Source: Allorhodopirellula solitaria | GTDB lineage: Bacteria > Planctomycetota > Planctomycetia > Pirellulales > Pirellulaceae | Length of the DNA: 64,000 bases | NCBI RefSeq assembly: GCF_007859855.1 | Contig: NZ_SJPK01000002.1 | Location: 1-64,000 of the forward strand | Direction: 5' to 3' | Part shown: positions 28,898-43,800 of the stretch, piece by piece | Position numbering within the stretch: position 1 is the first letter of the stretch | Layout: every line of letters starts with the position of its first letter | The notes under the pieces: model-generated | Database searches by the model: none | Seen by the model: only the letters and a program-made list of their open reading frames with translations | Told to the model about the DNA's origin: nothing | Made by a program: the position numbers and the translations under genes

Positions 28898-31800
28898 CTA
28901 GTCCGTTTCAGATTCGTCCGAAAAAAGATCCAACAGAGCCGAATCGAACGCTTGGCCGACCGCTGATGGATCGTCCGATTGTGCCGATTCCGAACCCGAG
29001 GCCAGCGAATCAACAACCTGCTGTGCCCGGGCATTTCCTCCGGATTGGAGTTCAATGCCACCGGTCAACAGTTCGTCCAACGCAGTGGACGGGTCGTTGA
29101 TCGTGGTGATCGCTGTTTGCTCAGATCGGTTGGATCGCGGTACCAGGTTCGCCGAACCCAGGTTGGCAGTCGAACCACTCGCGAACGCCTGCGTCGATGC
29201 AAACGCACCCTCGATGCCTCGCAGCCCCTCGGCCCCCGCGATCGCCACGCTCTCGCCAGCCAAATCAGACAACGCGCTCGGTGTGGCCAGCGGCTCGCCC
29301 GAGACAAGGGCACCGCTCGTGTCACGCCGGTTCAGCTCGTTGATCACCTGCAGGACATCCACAGTCGTGATGAATCCATCTCCGCTGACGTCGTAATAGT
29401 CTGGTGGAGGCGTGGTCAGCTCGGACACACTGAACGGTGACGTCGTATCCTCGCGAGCATTGATCAAGTTGAGAATTCGCAGTGCATCGATCGCACTGAC
29501 GTATCCATCGCCCGTCACGTCGTACTGATCAACCGGGTTCTGGTAGATCGATTGATTGAACGTGATCGTCACGGGGATCGGGCTACTGAGGCGACCGGTA
29601 TCGTCGATCAGTCGATAGGTAAACTGATCGGTTTGGCCTGGTACCGGTTGATTGTTGACATCCGTGCTCGCAGTGAACGAGAAGGCCCCGTCATCACGGC
29701 TGAGTAGATCCACCGTACCCGTGCCACCAGCAGGCTGTGTCAACGATCCGGGTGCAATTCGGATGGTGGAACCTGGATCAGGATCGCTGTCGTTGCGGAG
29801 CAAACCGAGCGACGGATCGGTAATCCGCAGCGTGCCACCGATGGGAACGGAGTAGGCATCCGGGCCAGTCACGTTGCCACGTGGAGCATCGGCGACCTCG
29901 TTGACGATGAAGTCGAACGAGTACGAATTGACGAAGGTACCATCGAAGGCTTCGATCTCAATTTGAACCTGTCCCGATTGATCTGGCTTCGGTTTCACCT
30001 GCAGTGTATCGCCGATGAAGCGAATCGACTCAATCAGCGGATCATTGGCGATATCGGACGCTGTCGGATTATTGATCGAACCGAGCCGCCGAACGCTGTA
30101 GGTCAGCGTGTCGTTGTCGGGATCAAAGAACAGACCTTCGGAATCAACCTGCAGTCGACGCAATTGCGCCAATGCGACGCCGTCTTCATCGATCACAGTT
30201 GGCTGCAAACTACCCAGCACGATCGGAGCATCCGGTGTTCCAATCACGTTGACATCAATCACTTGACTGACAGTCAACCCCGAAGGGTCCAACGCTTTGA
30301 CGGTCAACGTCGTGCTACCGAATGCAAACGGCGTGAAGTTCACTGTCAGCATGTTGCCGCTAACCGATGCCTGGATCAGGCCGGTATCGCCCACGTCGGG
30401 TTGTGGGAACGTCAGCGTATCTCCATCGGCGTCGGTGAACCACGACGTGAGATCGAACGACGCCGTCTCATCGGGCAGTTTACGTTCTTGGAACTCAAGG
30501 GTTGTTTGGCCCTCTTCACCGCGAACGCCCACAAACTCAGGTGGGTTGTTGACGTTGCCGACAACGATCGTTGCTGTGGCGATGGATTCCGCACCGAGCG
30601 AATCGCGAACGATGTAATCAAAGCGATCCACACCACTGAAGTTCACACGGGGAGTGTAAACCAAGTTGTTGCCGACCTGAGCGATCTGGCCGCCCCCGCC
30701 TTCGGTACGGCGATAGGGCACCACGCTCCCGTTCTCAATGGATGTGAACTGGTCCGGCACCAAACTAATCGTTTGGTTCTGCGGAGGTGCCACTTCGTCG
30801 GCTGGCCCCGCCGTGTCATTCTCCAGAATACCGGTGATGGTTTGACCGTCGACGACCACCGACCCCGTAATCGGAATCGTCAGCGCCGGATCGCTTGCTG
30901 CAATGCGTTCAGCCGTTTGGTAGGTCTCGCCATTGAGCCGTGGATTGTCGTTGATCGGATCAATGGTGATTTCGACTCGCCCCATGGCCGTCGCCGATTG
31001 GCTGACGATCGCACCGGGGATCGTGCTGAGCAGACGATCGGCCACCGTGTAGGTGAACGAATCAGGATTTTGACCGTTGTAGTCGGCCGGCGGCGTGTAG
31101 AGGATCGTCCGGCCACCCGCGCCGATCGCCAACGATCCGCCCTGAGCCGTCTGGAACGCGGTCGTCCCCGTCCCCGCACTCTCGAAGAACAGAACCTGCT
31201 CTTGAGGTTCATCGCCTGGACCGGCAATGTAGTAGGGATCGATCAGATCGCTCGCATCGAAGACAACTGGCCCGAGGCTCGTTTGATCCTCCTGGCTAAC
31301 CACGTTGTCTTCGTTGATCGTGGTGGTCGTGAGCACGTCACTCTCATCGACACCGGGTTTGAGTGTCGGTGCGTCGTTGACTGGCGTGACCGTGATCGTT
31401 GCTGAAATCCGTTGCGGACTGACCAATTGATTCTCAGGAGCCCCTGGAACGACGTCCGTCACGCGGGCACTGAAAACCACCTCGCCAGCATAATCGTCGT
31501 CGGCATCGAAGGTGAACGTGCCGTTGGACATAACCGTGAGTGTGCCAGCGAACTGGCCGGACTCAGAGAAGATGTCCTGAGTCCCCACGTCGTCAGCAAA
31601 AATCTGCACACCACCGGGAGTCCCCGTGGTGACACCGACGAGCAAACCGTTGTTGTTGTCGAATGCATCGTCGCCCAAATCGTCGCTAGCCTGCAGGAAC
31701 CCACCTTCAGGAACACTGTATAGCGGATTCGGATTGCCGATCGCCGGTGGCTCACCACCGACCAACCGGACCAGGTAGTCTTCCACCTCGCCGCTCAGTG

Positions 31801-34800
31801 CCAATCCAACAGGGGAACCGGTACCCGTGCGAGAAACACGGAAACGAGCATACGTATCAGCCGATTCACCCGCAGCCAGTTTGGGTGCTGTCTCTGGGAT
31901 CGTGATTTGGAAAGATCGTTCCGTTGTGCCGTCACCAAAGATGGCGGCGTTGGCGCCGCTGCTGTCAGTGGCCAGGTCGGGTGAAATCACCAACTCGCCT
32001 GGATCATCCCAATCACCATCGGCGTTGAAGTCAATCCAGCCTTCGAGCATCCCGGCGCCCGTCACCACCACGCTCACCGTTGTCGTGAGGTTCGCGTTGA
32101 AGACGCCCTCGGGGTTGCCTTCGCTTGAGAACGTCACACCGTCCTCATCATCACCGCTGACCTCCACGACTACCGCGCCCGTGGCGGGATCGCTTACCGA
32201 CGCGACGCTCGCTGGATTCAAAGGACTGATTTCAATCGCCCCTTCGATCGCCGTTGCGATCGCTTCTTTCGTTGCGTCGGCGGGGACCGCGACTGCGTAA
32301 TTGTCCTCGTCGAAGATACCGTCTGTATCCAACTCGAAGGTAGCGATCGCTGAACCGGTATCGATGGTGAAGGTTTCTCCATCGAACTGGGACAGGTCGT
32401 CGACGTCGTTCGGATTGATGTCGACGCTCACCACGCCCTCGTCGAGGCTGGTTACGAACACGTTCCCACCGCCACTGACGGAGATCGTCAGATCGTCACC
32501 ATCGGCCGTTCGGACGCTCAATCCGTCCAACTCGGCATCCACACTCGCACCCAACATCGGACCATTTCCGATGATATGCCGGGCACCGTTCTGGTTCAGT
32601 CGAGTCGGATAACGCCCGGCGACCGATCCCACTGGGTCAGGTGCGTCACCATAGTCCAACGCAATATCGGACAGATTGATCGTGAACTGAGTGGTGCGGT
32701 CAGTCCGATTGGGCTGCAACGGGTTGCCGACCAAATCCTTGATCGCGGGCAAGTAGTAGTTCTCAACCGGCCCAGCGATGATCGAGGCATTCTCGACGAA
32801 TAGAGTGTTGCCACCGCGATCTTCGGCCACCAACGTGGTCGTCGGCAGTTCTCCCGGCTTGTTGACACTATTGAGCTGACGCAGCAAGACCTGATTGACC
32901 GCTTCGGCATCGAACAGAGGCGAGATCGTGACCGGAATCGCTCCACCGGGAACGCCGATAACATTCAGCGTCGGGGCAGCAGATGTATCCACTTGAGTCC
33001 CCGGCAGATCGTTCAAGATCACCGCACCGGTGGGGATACCATTATCATCGAGTTCGGCGATCGGGTAGACCGTGCCGTCCTCGCCTGGGGTGAATCGCAA
33101 GCCACCTGTGTTATTGCGGATCGCCGCCGCCAAACTCTCGGCGATGTCGCCGGGGGTGCTGGTCGGCTGGAAGGACACTTGGACATTGCCCGGTTGGACG
33201 CCGCCACCATTCTCAACGGAATCGAACTCATAGGAAACCGACACGTCTCCCTGTCGGATGCGTAGAATTTCTCCGTCGCCGACAATGCCACGAACGATCT
33301 CGATAGCAGGGGTGCCGCTAATGCCGGGCAGCCCCGTATTGCTAACGCGGCTTCGGTCGGTTCGGCCGAGCGAAATCTGCGTTTCGTTGACGACCGTCGC
33401 GTCGAGTCCCACGGTGGAACCATTGATCGCCGCTGCAAATCGGTCCGCCAACACGTCCGCATCATCAGCCGTGCTATAAGGAATAATGACCGCACCGGGG
33501 ATCCCCTGGCCAACCGGTGGCACACCACCGATGTCGAACTGGAAGATCACATCGTTGCCAACGGGATCCGTGATAATGAACACACTACCGTTGGTAATGC
33601 TATTGCCACCAAGGACAGGCATCGTCAACAGCAACGGCCCAAAGACCTGAACCGTACTGCTGCCGCTGACACCAGGCTCACCGCGAACCTCGAGCGAACT
33701 ATCTGGCGAGACACTGAGCGTGAGTGGGTTGTTGACGTCCACGTTGACGGAGACCTGGCCGGGTGCCACCGTATCGCTGCCAGGCAGCAAACCAGCAATC
33801 GCAACGTCACCATCGACGGTGCCATCATCATCGGTATCGCCCGAGAGCACGTTGAGTGCCGCGGCAACCTTGTCAGCCAATTCGGTGGCGGTGTCTGTGA
33901 GCGAGTACAACACCTGAACGTTGCCCGCCGTCACACCATCGCCGTTTGGATCGGCATCAGTCACCAAATCGAACTCGATCGTTTGCCGTTCCTCAAACGT
34001 GGCCGTATCCGTCAATCCAACCCCGTTGTACTCCGAGAGGATGCGGGCTGTTTGCCCATCGGGGATACTCATGAATACGAATTCATCTTGAGCAACGGGG
34101 GCGACATCGATGCCTCGTGAGTCCATTGCCGCCGCAATACGGCGAGCGAGCTCATCGCGAGAAACATAGAACTCGCTAGTCGTCCCGTTCTCATTGACCA
34201 CCGTCTCGGTGACATCGATCGCGATGTTACCAGCGGAAACTTCGGGTGGATCAACGTCACTGGTGTCAAACTCAAAGTTGTACAGCTCTGGCAGTTCGTC
34301 ACCATCGCGTAGTTCGAGCGTGAACAGCGTTCCATCGAGAGGCGTGGCAATGGTGCCGACCTCGAATCCAGCCGGATACGTATTGTTGACGACGATCGCC
34401 GTCGACGGTGGCTCAGGAGCCCGACTGACTCGAATCGCATCGCCATCGAGGAGCGGACGTGCCAAGCCGACCAGTCGCAATTGACCTGCGGAGACATTGG
34501 CGAATCCGATCGCGGGAAGATCGAGATAAACCGACGCTCCATCTACCGTAGGGGTCAATCCCAGGTCCGCGTCCGCGATAGTCTCGCCGATGATCTGGGC
34601 GATTTCTGCACCGCCGAGATCGCCCAAGCTTGTGTCGAGGACAACCGGGATGGCACTGCTATTGTTGAGCTGGGCGTCGAGAGTGAACTCGAAGGATTGC
34701 TGAGCATTGCCGTTTCCAATGGTGAACGAGTCTCCATCTTCGATACCGTTGGCACCGGTGCCAATCGCAGGGACCTCGAAAGCCAACGTGCGGGCGTCTT

Positions 34801-37800
34801 GATCGAGACCGCCACCGGATGTGTCGACGACGACACCCGTCGGGGCGCCCAATACGACGCGGCTACCATCCACCTCGACCGCGAAATCAAACGCAGCGGC
34901 TCGGCTCGGTGGCAGTTCGCCCGTCTCGTTGTCGTTGCGACGTTCTTGGGTGATTGCCGTTTCAATGCTCACGGCGATCTGTTCGAGATAATCCGCCCGC
35001 CCTGCAGCATCCGTCGGCGTGGGGATCGTGGGCAAGCTATCCAGACGTAACGAGACACCCTGCGCCGGTGATGGTGCTGGTCCCGAAACAAACGAATCTG
35101 GCTTGTCGGTGATCTCAACAGTCGGTCCACCCGACTGAGAGGTGATGATCAGGTTGCTCAAATCATCATCTGGGACACCGACGAACACGTCATCGATCCC
35201 ATTGTTGCTCAGAGTGTCCGAGATGACCTGGTTCAAGGCGAAGATGCTACCTTCGATGGGGTCAGCAGGGTTGAACGTGACCGCGATCGCACCACCGGTC
35301 GCCACATCGCCTTCGTTGACAAACTGGAAGACAAAGTTGTCGTTGCCGATCTTCAACTCGACATCGTCACCGACCAAAGATTCCGTAGGCAGGGCAATCC
35401 GCCGTGAACCCGGCAAGAGCACACCATCGGTATCAAACTCAAACACCGTGGGTTCATTGACACCATCGGAAATCTGGAAAATGTCACCATCGCGAAGTCC
35501 ACCCGCATCCGTACCGACACTCGGAACGATCAAAGTGGGGGCTTCGGGAAGGAGCAGTTGATAGCCCGATTCAAACTCGAACACCACCGTGCCACCGTCG
35601 GAATCCGTGACGCGAATCTGATCGCCATCGGCTACCTGACTTGGATCCGGAGCGATGACCACGCTGCGGTCGCGGTTGTTCAGAGCCACTCGGTACGAGC
35701 GATCATCTCGCCACACACCCGCCAACGGAATCAGCGTGATGGTGTTGCTCGTCTCGTCATAGCTGAACGTGTAGTCGACGCCTTCGGTCAGCAGTCGATC
35801 GTTTTCGAAGACCGTGATGTTGGCACCGGTCTTACGCAAACCAGGAATCTCGGCCACCATCAATGTGCTGTCATCGATGCCGATCCCGGTAAATGGGTTG
35901 GAGGCATCGCCGGTATCTACCAACTGAATCCGGAACTCGCCCAACGTACCGGTACCACGCTGAATGAAGCTGGTAGTGATATCGGTATCGAGGCCCGCCG
36001 CATCATTGTCACGCGGGTTCAGAGCGACCGCCACGGGTCCGATGAAGTCAGCGAGTTCTGAGCTGCCGCGGTCCTTGAACACCGATTGCCCCGAACCACC
36101 TGGGGTGGAGAAGTTCGGATTGTCAGCTCGCAGGACACCGTTGACATCTCGATCCGGTGCCAAAACATTGCTCGTCGGCAGACCCACGGCAGACTTCACC
36201 GCGGAGAACGCGCCTCGCTCATTGAGACTGCTCGTCGCGCTATCGATCAGTTTCGATCCGTCGGCTGGCAAGAAGTTATTGCCGGCGGCGTCCGCAATCA
36301 ACGGCTCGTCTGGATCGATGAAGAAGTTGAAGTCATCGGATTGCAATGCAACATTGGTAGCACCGACCACATCATCAGTTGAGAGTGATGTGTCGACCAC
36401 GTCGAATGGAGGCGTAGGATCGATCGGCCAGGTCAAATCAAAGCGAATTTCGCTGTTGCGAGACTCGTCGTTTTGGAAGACGTTGCCGTTGACGATCACC
36501 TCTTGAGGCTTGATGAAATCATCCCCCGCAGTCTGCACGCGTTTGCCGAATCCAAAGAAATTGGTTTCGTCGACCACGATGCTTTGATGCAAGTTCGACA
36601 ACACGTTGTTCATCAACGTTGGCGAGGCGCCTCCAGTCACCCAGATCCCGCTTTCCAGAATCAGTTGGTCACTGTTCTCTGCAAACTCAGGGCGGTTATT
36701 GCTCAGCGTCCGGTACTCATTCGTCGTCAGCTTCAAGCCGGCCGCAATCGCTTCAGGACTCAACTCAATCTCCGCGACGTTGTTGAACAACACGTAGAGT
36801 TCGGTCGATGCAAAACCATCAGTCAGGGCGTTGCCTGCGGAAATGGTCGATAGCGGACTCTCTGTCCGATCCACCCCGAAACCCAAGGGGAAATCGCTGT
36901 CGGATTGGTCAAAGAAGTGCAGTGGGAACAGGCTTCGCGTGATCCCCGGCCGCCGACTCGGATCCGACAGGTTCACGATGCCAGCATTGTCGCCATCCTG
37001 GCCTCCCAGCGCGAGGGCCGTGGCGCGAGTGATCGGTCCCGAGCGACCGCCCGGTCCATTGCCGTTCTCATAGTTGGGTAGTGCGGGGATATCCGCACCC
37101 GAGAGCTCATCCTGCAATCCGGTGATCGCGTTGGCGATCGAATCCATGATCGTGGGGACCCGGTATCCACCGTCGAGCACACCTGTGTAGAGCGGAATGT
37201 TGTAATTGCCGTTGCCTAACACGATTCCATTGGTGGAGGACGTGAATTCGAACGTCAATTGATTGCCCACGGTGTTGGGCACGCCGCCACTGACTGGGAA
37301 ATTCGGATAGTCGCCGGCGAAGTCCGGAATCTGGGTGATCGTGAAGGTGGTGCCGACTAGATCAGCCGCCCGCGTGCCGGTTTGCACACTCTGACCCTCG
37401 TTGGCATCATCCAAACTCATCACGAATTGACGTGGTGTGTAGACCTCGATGCCGATCTCGTACTCACCGGTGGTAGTGCCACCGGTTCGCCCGGAGATGC
37501 TATTGGCGTCGTAGGCAGCATTCCCTGCCGAGCTAACACCAATGAAATAGGTGCCCGTCTTCAGTGCCGTGAAATCAACAAACGGATCACGACCGTTGAG
37601 CGGGTCGGCGACGACGCCGGGGCGGTTGCTAGCCGGGTCGGCAAATGCGGTCGACAGGGGGTCCAAGTGGCCGGGAGCAGCCCCGTTGTCAGCAACTCTC
37701 GTTTCGTTGGCGGCACCCGCATTGAGTACTTGACGTTCGCCAAATTGGTCAAAGATCTGAATGATCGTGTCGGGACCACCTTCATCGGTATCGATATCAA

Positions 37801-40800
37801 CGGCCAATCGATCGCCAACGCCCAACTCCACCTTATAGAAGTCGACGTCATTCTCGTCGGCAACGCCAGCCAGTGCGGCGGGCAGGGTTAGCTCTGGGAA
37901 TACCAAGCTGATGAATAGTTGGTCGGCCGCCGTGATCGCTTGGCCTCCAGTCAGATTGACGAGCAATTGGGTATCGGTGAAGGAAACATCCACCCCAATG
38001 GTCGACGCGTCACTGACCTCGACACTCTGCAGTTCACTGAAATCGCCTTCAAAGATATAGCCATTGAAGGTTCCTTCTTCGACAACGCCAGCCTCCGTAT
38101 AGTCGACTGTAATGGCGGCATTGCTAATGCCAATGTTGGCATTGACCGTCGTGGTCGGAGCCCCGTCAGTGGCGGCCGAATTGATGTCGGGGAACTCAGT
38201 CCCCACACCGACTACCGCGGACTGGGCATTGGTCACATTGGCACCGTCAAAGACCGTGCGGAATGTGATCGTTTGATTGGTCAATCCCTGCGGGATGCTG
38301 TAGCCGATCGCACCCGGCTGAACGTAAGGTCCGGTATGAGCGCGTCCCACGTGAGTTACCGTCGCATCGCTGAGGACGTCATTGTCATCAGCACTCGCGT
38401 CGCCGGGGTTCAGCGATTCCGTGCCATCGGCACCATAAATGGTGTTGTTGATCACCCGAGCGAACGGCTGGGGTGCTTCGGCAATGGGTGCTTCGCCGAC
38501 AGTACTGTCATTAATCAACTGCGGAGCGTTGCCCACCGAATAGGCCGACGTGAAGTAAATATTGCTAACACCTTCGAGATAAACCGCTGCCGACGGGAAT
38601 GATTCCGGTGTCCGAGCAAACTGTTCGAGGAATCCATCTCGATACTCCAAAGACGGGCCCAAGGTTGCCGTGACAAGTTCCGCCATCCCATTGGACACCA
38701 GAATACTGCCCTGAATTGCCTGCTGGATGGAGAGCATGAGTTCAAACGAACTGTATCCCTCCGTACGCAAGTTGTTGTAGGGAGGTCCACCTGCAGCATG
38801 CCGATAATAGATCGGCACGTGACCATCGACCCAACCGTTACCGCCCAACACACCACTACCACCATCGATCGTCGGTGCGCCAGCGATGTCTTCGAACTCA
38901 AAGACGACCCGGGTCCCACCGGCATCAATGGCCATCGCATAGCCATCGGGCAAATCCGATGGATTCGTCAAGACTTCGAGGAGATCGGCGTCGGCACCCG
39001 CAAACAGCGTTGTTTCATCGATCACGAATGGTCGAGGCTCGCCCTGGATCTTGATGCCAGACAAACCGGCCTGATCGATCGTGTTATTTCGTACGACGAC
39101 ACCGGTGCTCAGTCCACCTTCGACAGAATTATTGAGCGTTGGTAGGTTTCTCGCGACGCCCAAGGAGGGATTGCCAACAGGTGGCAACTGCAAGAACGGA
39201 TGGGGATCCGTCACCGTGCGATCGAGACCGTAAACATCGTCTGCATTGCCAAAGAAATTATTTCCGAAGAAGAATCCATCCGGGTTGGCACGGATGTCCT
39301 CAGGGTCTGTGGCGCGGTCGCCCGGCTCGGACCAAATACCGATCGCATGGACATCGCTGATCGTATTATTCTCAATGATCACCTGTCCTTGTGTGCGAGT
39401 GAAATTCGTATCGCCAACACCGTTGAAGAGTACCGCAGGCATGAAGATCCGACGTTCGTTGTCCTCGGTCATCTCCGATTCGAGGTCCTCGCCGGGGCCG
39501 GGTGCGTCGGTGAACGAATCGAGCGGCTCAAACGTGCCCGATACAATCCCGATCAGACTCAAGCGATTGCTAGTCATCGTTTCTGTGTCCAGCCCCGAAG
39601 CGGACGCGGCCTCCACATTGAGTCGATTGGAATCGTTGATCGCCGCACGCAGCTTCATCGCAACTTCGGCGGAAGTATCGGTGGGCAAGAACGGCAGCCG
39701 TAGGTTGCCGAATCCTGCCGACCCATCGGTATCAAATTCGATCACTTGAGTCGTGATGCCATCGCTCAGCTCAAACGTATCGCCGTCTGCAATCTGCGAA
39801 CCGGCGGGCACGATCAACGTGACTTCCTGAGCATGACGATCGTTCGTATCAAAGGAAGCGGTTAGCTGCTGCGAATTGAATTCGGGCGTTGCGAAAGTCG
39901 TCGCCCGCCGTGCTTCGAGTTGATACTCACCGGCCGGGCCACTGCTGAACCCAGTCGTCTGGAAAGCGGTTTCACCGGGAATAGCGTTGAAGATCGTTTC
40001 ACCACGTTCAGCAAAGCCGACGATGAAATCATCCAAGAACAGACCGTCAACATCCGGCAGTGGAACCGTGTCACCTTCGTACTCAAATTCGAATCGAATG
40101 TCGGTATCGCCCGCAAAGGCACAGAGGTCCACGATCTGCTGGTGCCACTCGCCGTCACCGAGGAAGTCACCGCCGAACTGATTGTTCAACGCCTCCGGAC
40201 TGTCCGAGAGATTGCTCAACGTGACGCCGGTCGGATTCTCAGCGCTGGTGATCGTCAAGCTGACGTCGTCCGTGGGGCTGTCCCACAGGTAGTTGAAATA
40301 GAATCGCGGCAGGTCAGCGGCGACGTAACCGGTCAGGTCAAAGGCGTCGCTCCGCAGCCTCCCGGAGGACTCGTCATTGCGGTTGAGGAACAAACTCTGG
40401 TTCGTGCTGAGCCCCGCGTCGACCTCTTGGCCTTCGACCGAGACGTGCAACAAGTAGCGGCCCGAAATCGGAACGTCCTCGGGATCGCTGGTAACGTTGA
40501 CAACGCCCGCATCGGTAATATCGACGGCGGTATCCGTATTGACGACCCCGATGAAATAGACGCCCGCATCGAGAAAACCATCGAAAAACGGATCCCGACT
40601 GCGGCCGATCACATCGCCGTCTTCAAAGACAAATCCTGCGCCGAGACTGCCGAGTTGGCCGGCGTTTGGATTCGAGTCGAGAATCCGACCGGGAGGTGTG
40701 AGGACCTCTGGCGTTGCATCAATGATCACCAAGTCCACATCAACACTGTCGAAGTCACGGACAAATCCCTCACCAGGCTCTTGGTCATTGGGATTATCGA

Positions 40801-43800
40801 CGTCCTCACCCTGGAACGGGTTGTATCCCTCATCGACGTCCAAAATGACGCGGGTGCTATTGTTGGGCACAACCAACTGATAGAAGTCCGAGATATCGCC
40901 ACCCATCCCACCTTCAATCGTGAGGTGGGGAATGGTGTTGGCGGTATAGTCAAAGCTACCGCCAATCTGCGGATTGTTCCCGAGTGAAAAATTGAGGGAA
41001 TTGAGGTCGAGAGCGCCCACGGGTGACTGTGACCCGTCGGGGATCGCTTGGGCCGAGGTGTACGGCGCTGGAACGAAGAAAGTCGACGTTCCGATCTCGC
41101 TGTAGAGCGTTTGATCACGCCCAGTCTGAGCAATGTTGCTGTCATCGAAGTTTCCGTAGACACCATGGCCAAACTCACCACCGCGTTGGACGGTCGTCGT
41201 GAACCCGCTGCCGACAATTTCAACCTCGTTGAACAGTTCATCGAAGCGAGGGCCACCAAAAACACTGTCGTTGGACGTCTCGCCGGGTGGAACGAAGGTA
41301 TCGATGCGGTCCTCAAAGAGTCGTTGAACCGAGTTCACCGGTTCGCGCCGCGTGTCGTTATTGAACAATTCGCTCGGCACCTGGCTGTTGGCCGAAACTG
41401 CGACGTAGTAGGAACCTTCGGGTAATGAAACAGGCCCGATCAGTGGATCCGATGTCGAAATCGAACCGCGATCGAGTCGTTCGGCCAAGCTATCACTGTC
41501 ACCCAAGGGACTCGTTTGATCCTCGGCCACGTTGCTGTCGGCGCCAAACAATACGAGCTGTGGTTGGGCGGGACCAAACTCACCATCGGAATCGTAATAG
41601 ACACTGATATTCGTATCCGGCCGTGTCAGCCCTGACGCGTAATCGACATCAAATACAGTGGACAGATAGTTCTTGAGTTGCCCGGTCGTGGTCACCGAGG
41701 CGGCGAGATCGATCTGGTAGAAGTCGACATCATTATTGCTGCTCAGGGACCCCGCCACACTGATCACGGGATTCTTGCCTTCGAGCAGATTACCGATGTT
41801 CTGAGGACGGTTCTGCGGTGCGCCATTGTCCTCACCCAACGGTACCGTTTGCAGCGTGTCATTACTGGCAACAGTAAAGCCATTTTCGTTGACTTGCTCG
41901 TTCTCGCCAGCTTCTCCGAGCAAGGGTGATTCCCCTGGCAGGCCGCGGAGATGGATGCCCTGGTTGGCATAACGAATATCGGCGAAACGAACCACGCTGC
42001 CTGGATACTCTTGGTCTTCCTGCAATCGGATTTGAACTTGGTAGTTGCCACGACTGCCACCGGCAGTCGGATCCTCTGGATTATTCGAAGCACTGCGGAC
42101 GCGGACGTAGTACACGCTCCGACTCTCCACACCACTGGCGTCACCGGGCAAGGCCACTCGGAAACCAGCATCTAGCGGATTCACACTGCCGTCATCGACA
42201 TAATTTCCAAACACATCGAACTCGGTGTACTCGTCAGCGCGAGATTGCAGCGGTCCGACCATCCCCTCCACCGACGCATCGATAGCCATCGTATCGTTGG
42301 CACTGGAATTGTCGCTACGAGCCAGTACCGCGCCCGTGGAATCGAGCAGTTCGACGACCGTGTCCAACCCAAATGAGGTGTTATCGATGTCCACCCATAC
42401 ATTCGATCCGGCACTGCCGACGAAGCTATAGGTGTCCACATCATTCGGCTCAGATAGATACCCACTGACCTCGAAACCAAGTCTCCGATTTTCGTCACCG
42501 GTATTCAAATCCTGCGCCAAGTCGCCAAGGACTTGGGCTTGCTGAACGGTTCCATTCAAACCCGGTGCGACGTCGGTGGCGAGCTCTTGTTCGAGCACGA
42601 CATCGACATTGCGGTCATTGCTGTACTGGTCCAACAGAATGCTTCGCCAATCATTTGATTGTGGGCGAGAGCCGTACGAGTCGCCGTTGGTATCGGTGAA
42701 CTGCGTCCCGTCGACCGCGAGCCCGGCACCAACGGTATCATCCTTGTAGCTCGTCAAGACGACCGGTGCGCCTGGCAGACCGACAATCTGTACTGTCCCG
42801 CCGATGCGATCGTCGGCATCGCTCGTTTCACCCGTCGCCGTCAATCCGGTGCCGAGCGTTGGACTGTTGGGAGTACCACTGCCCATGAGTTTGACGACGA
42901 GAGACTCATTGGCGCGGCTCTGCAATCGCAATCCACCTGAACTCTGCATGTTGCCAACGGAGACACTCTCATGGAGCACGTGGACAATATCGGTATCGTC
43001 CCAAACCGATTCGGTGAGCAATTCGCCGCCGCGAATCACCAGCCCGCTGACCTGCTTGTCGGCATCGTCGTCCGCGGGCACGACATCGAAACGGTTCTGA
43101 CGAATCAACGGTCCTTGGTTGTCATCAAGTTCCGAAAACGTGTCGACGCTTCCGGTTTGGCGGCCGGTGTCGCGCAAGTAGTCAGCGGTCATCGAATCGA
43201 CATCGATGCCAATCACGCTCCCACGGTTATCGACAAAATCATTACCGACAATGACCGGTTGGCTACCACGGACAAAGATCACAGACGGATCCGACGCCAG
43301 ACGCCCGCCGCGACCTGGATCGCCCGAACCACCTTGACCGCTTTCATTGAACTCAAAGCGGGAGTTGGTCACGCGACCATCGGCTTGCTGTAGCTCCAAG
43401 GGGGCGAATCCGTGACTCTCACCGCCCTCGACCAAACTGATCCCGCCGCCATAGGCAACGACGGCATGATCCAAACTGACGAGCGCATTGGGACCGGCAT
43501 AAATCCCGGACCAATCTCCACGCTCGGCCTGTCGGGATCCCGTGATGGTGTCTGCGTCATTGTTGGTATCAAAGGTGCCGCCCGCTCCATAGCGATCATC
43601 TTGAGTGCTGGTGAAGACAATCGGCTTTGCCAACGTACCTTCGGCCAATAGCTGCGCACCGTGCCCCAATTCAATGCGAGCGCCAGTCAATTTCACAACC
43701 ATCCCGGGATCGACAACGAGCGATGCATCGAGACGACCACGTCGGCCAACGTGATCCAGATCCAAGGTGCCCTCCGACGCCGCCCCCGTATCGGTGTAGG

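Noticed and set aside
29963-31405. Long plus-strand open frames opposite the giant genes (also 10261-11583 and 43994-45331)
   Set aside because: They lie antisense to clearly coding domains, have Arg-rich compositions without domain similarity, and arise from codon bias of the opposite strand.
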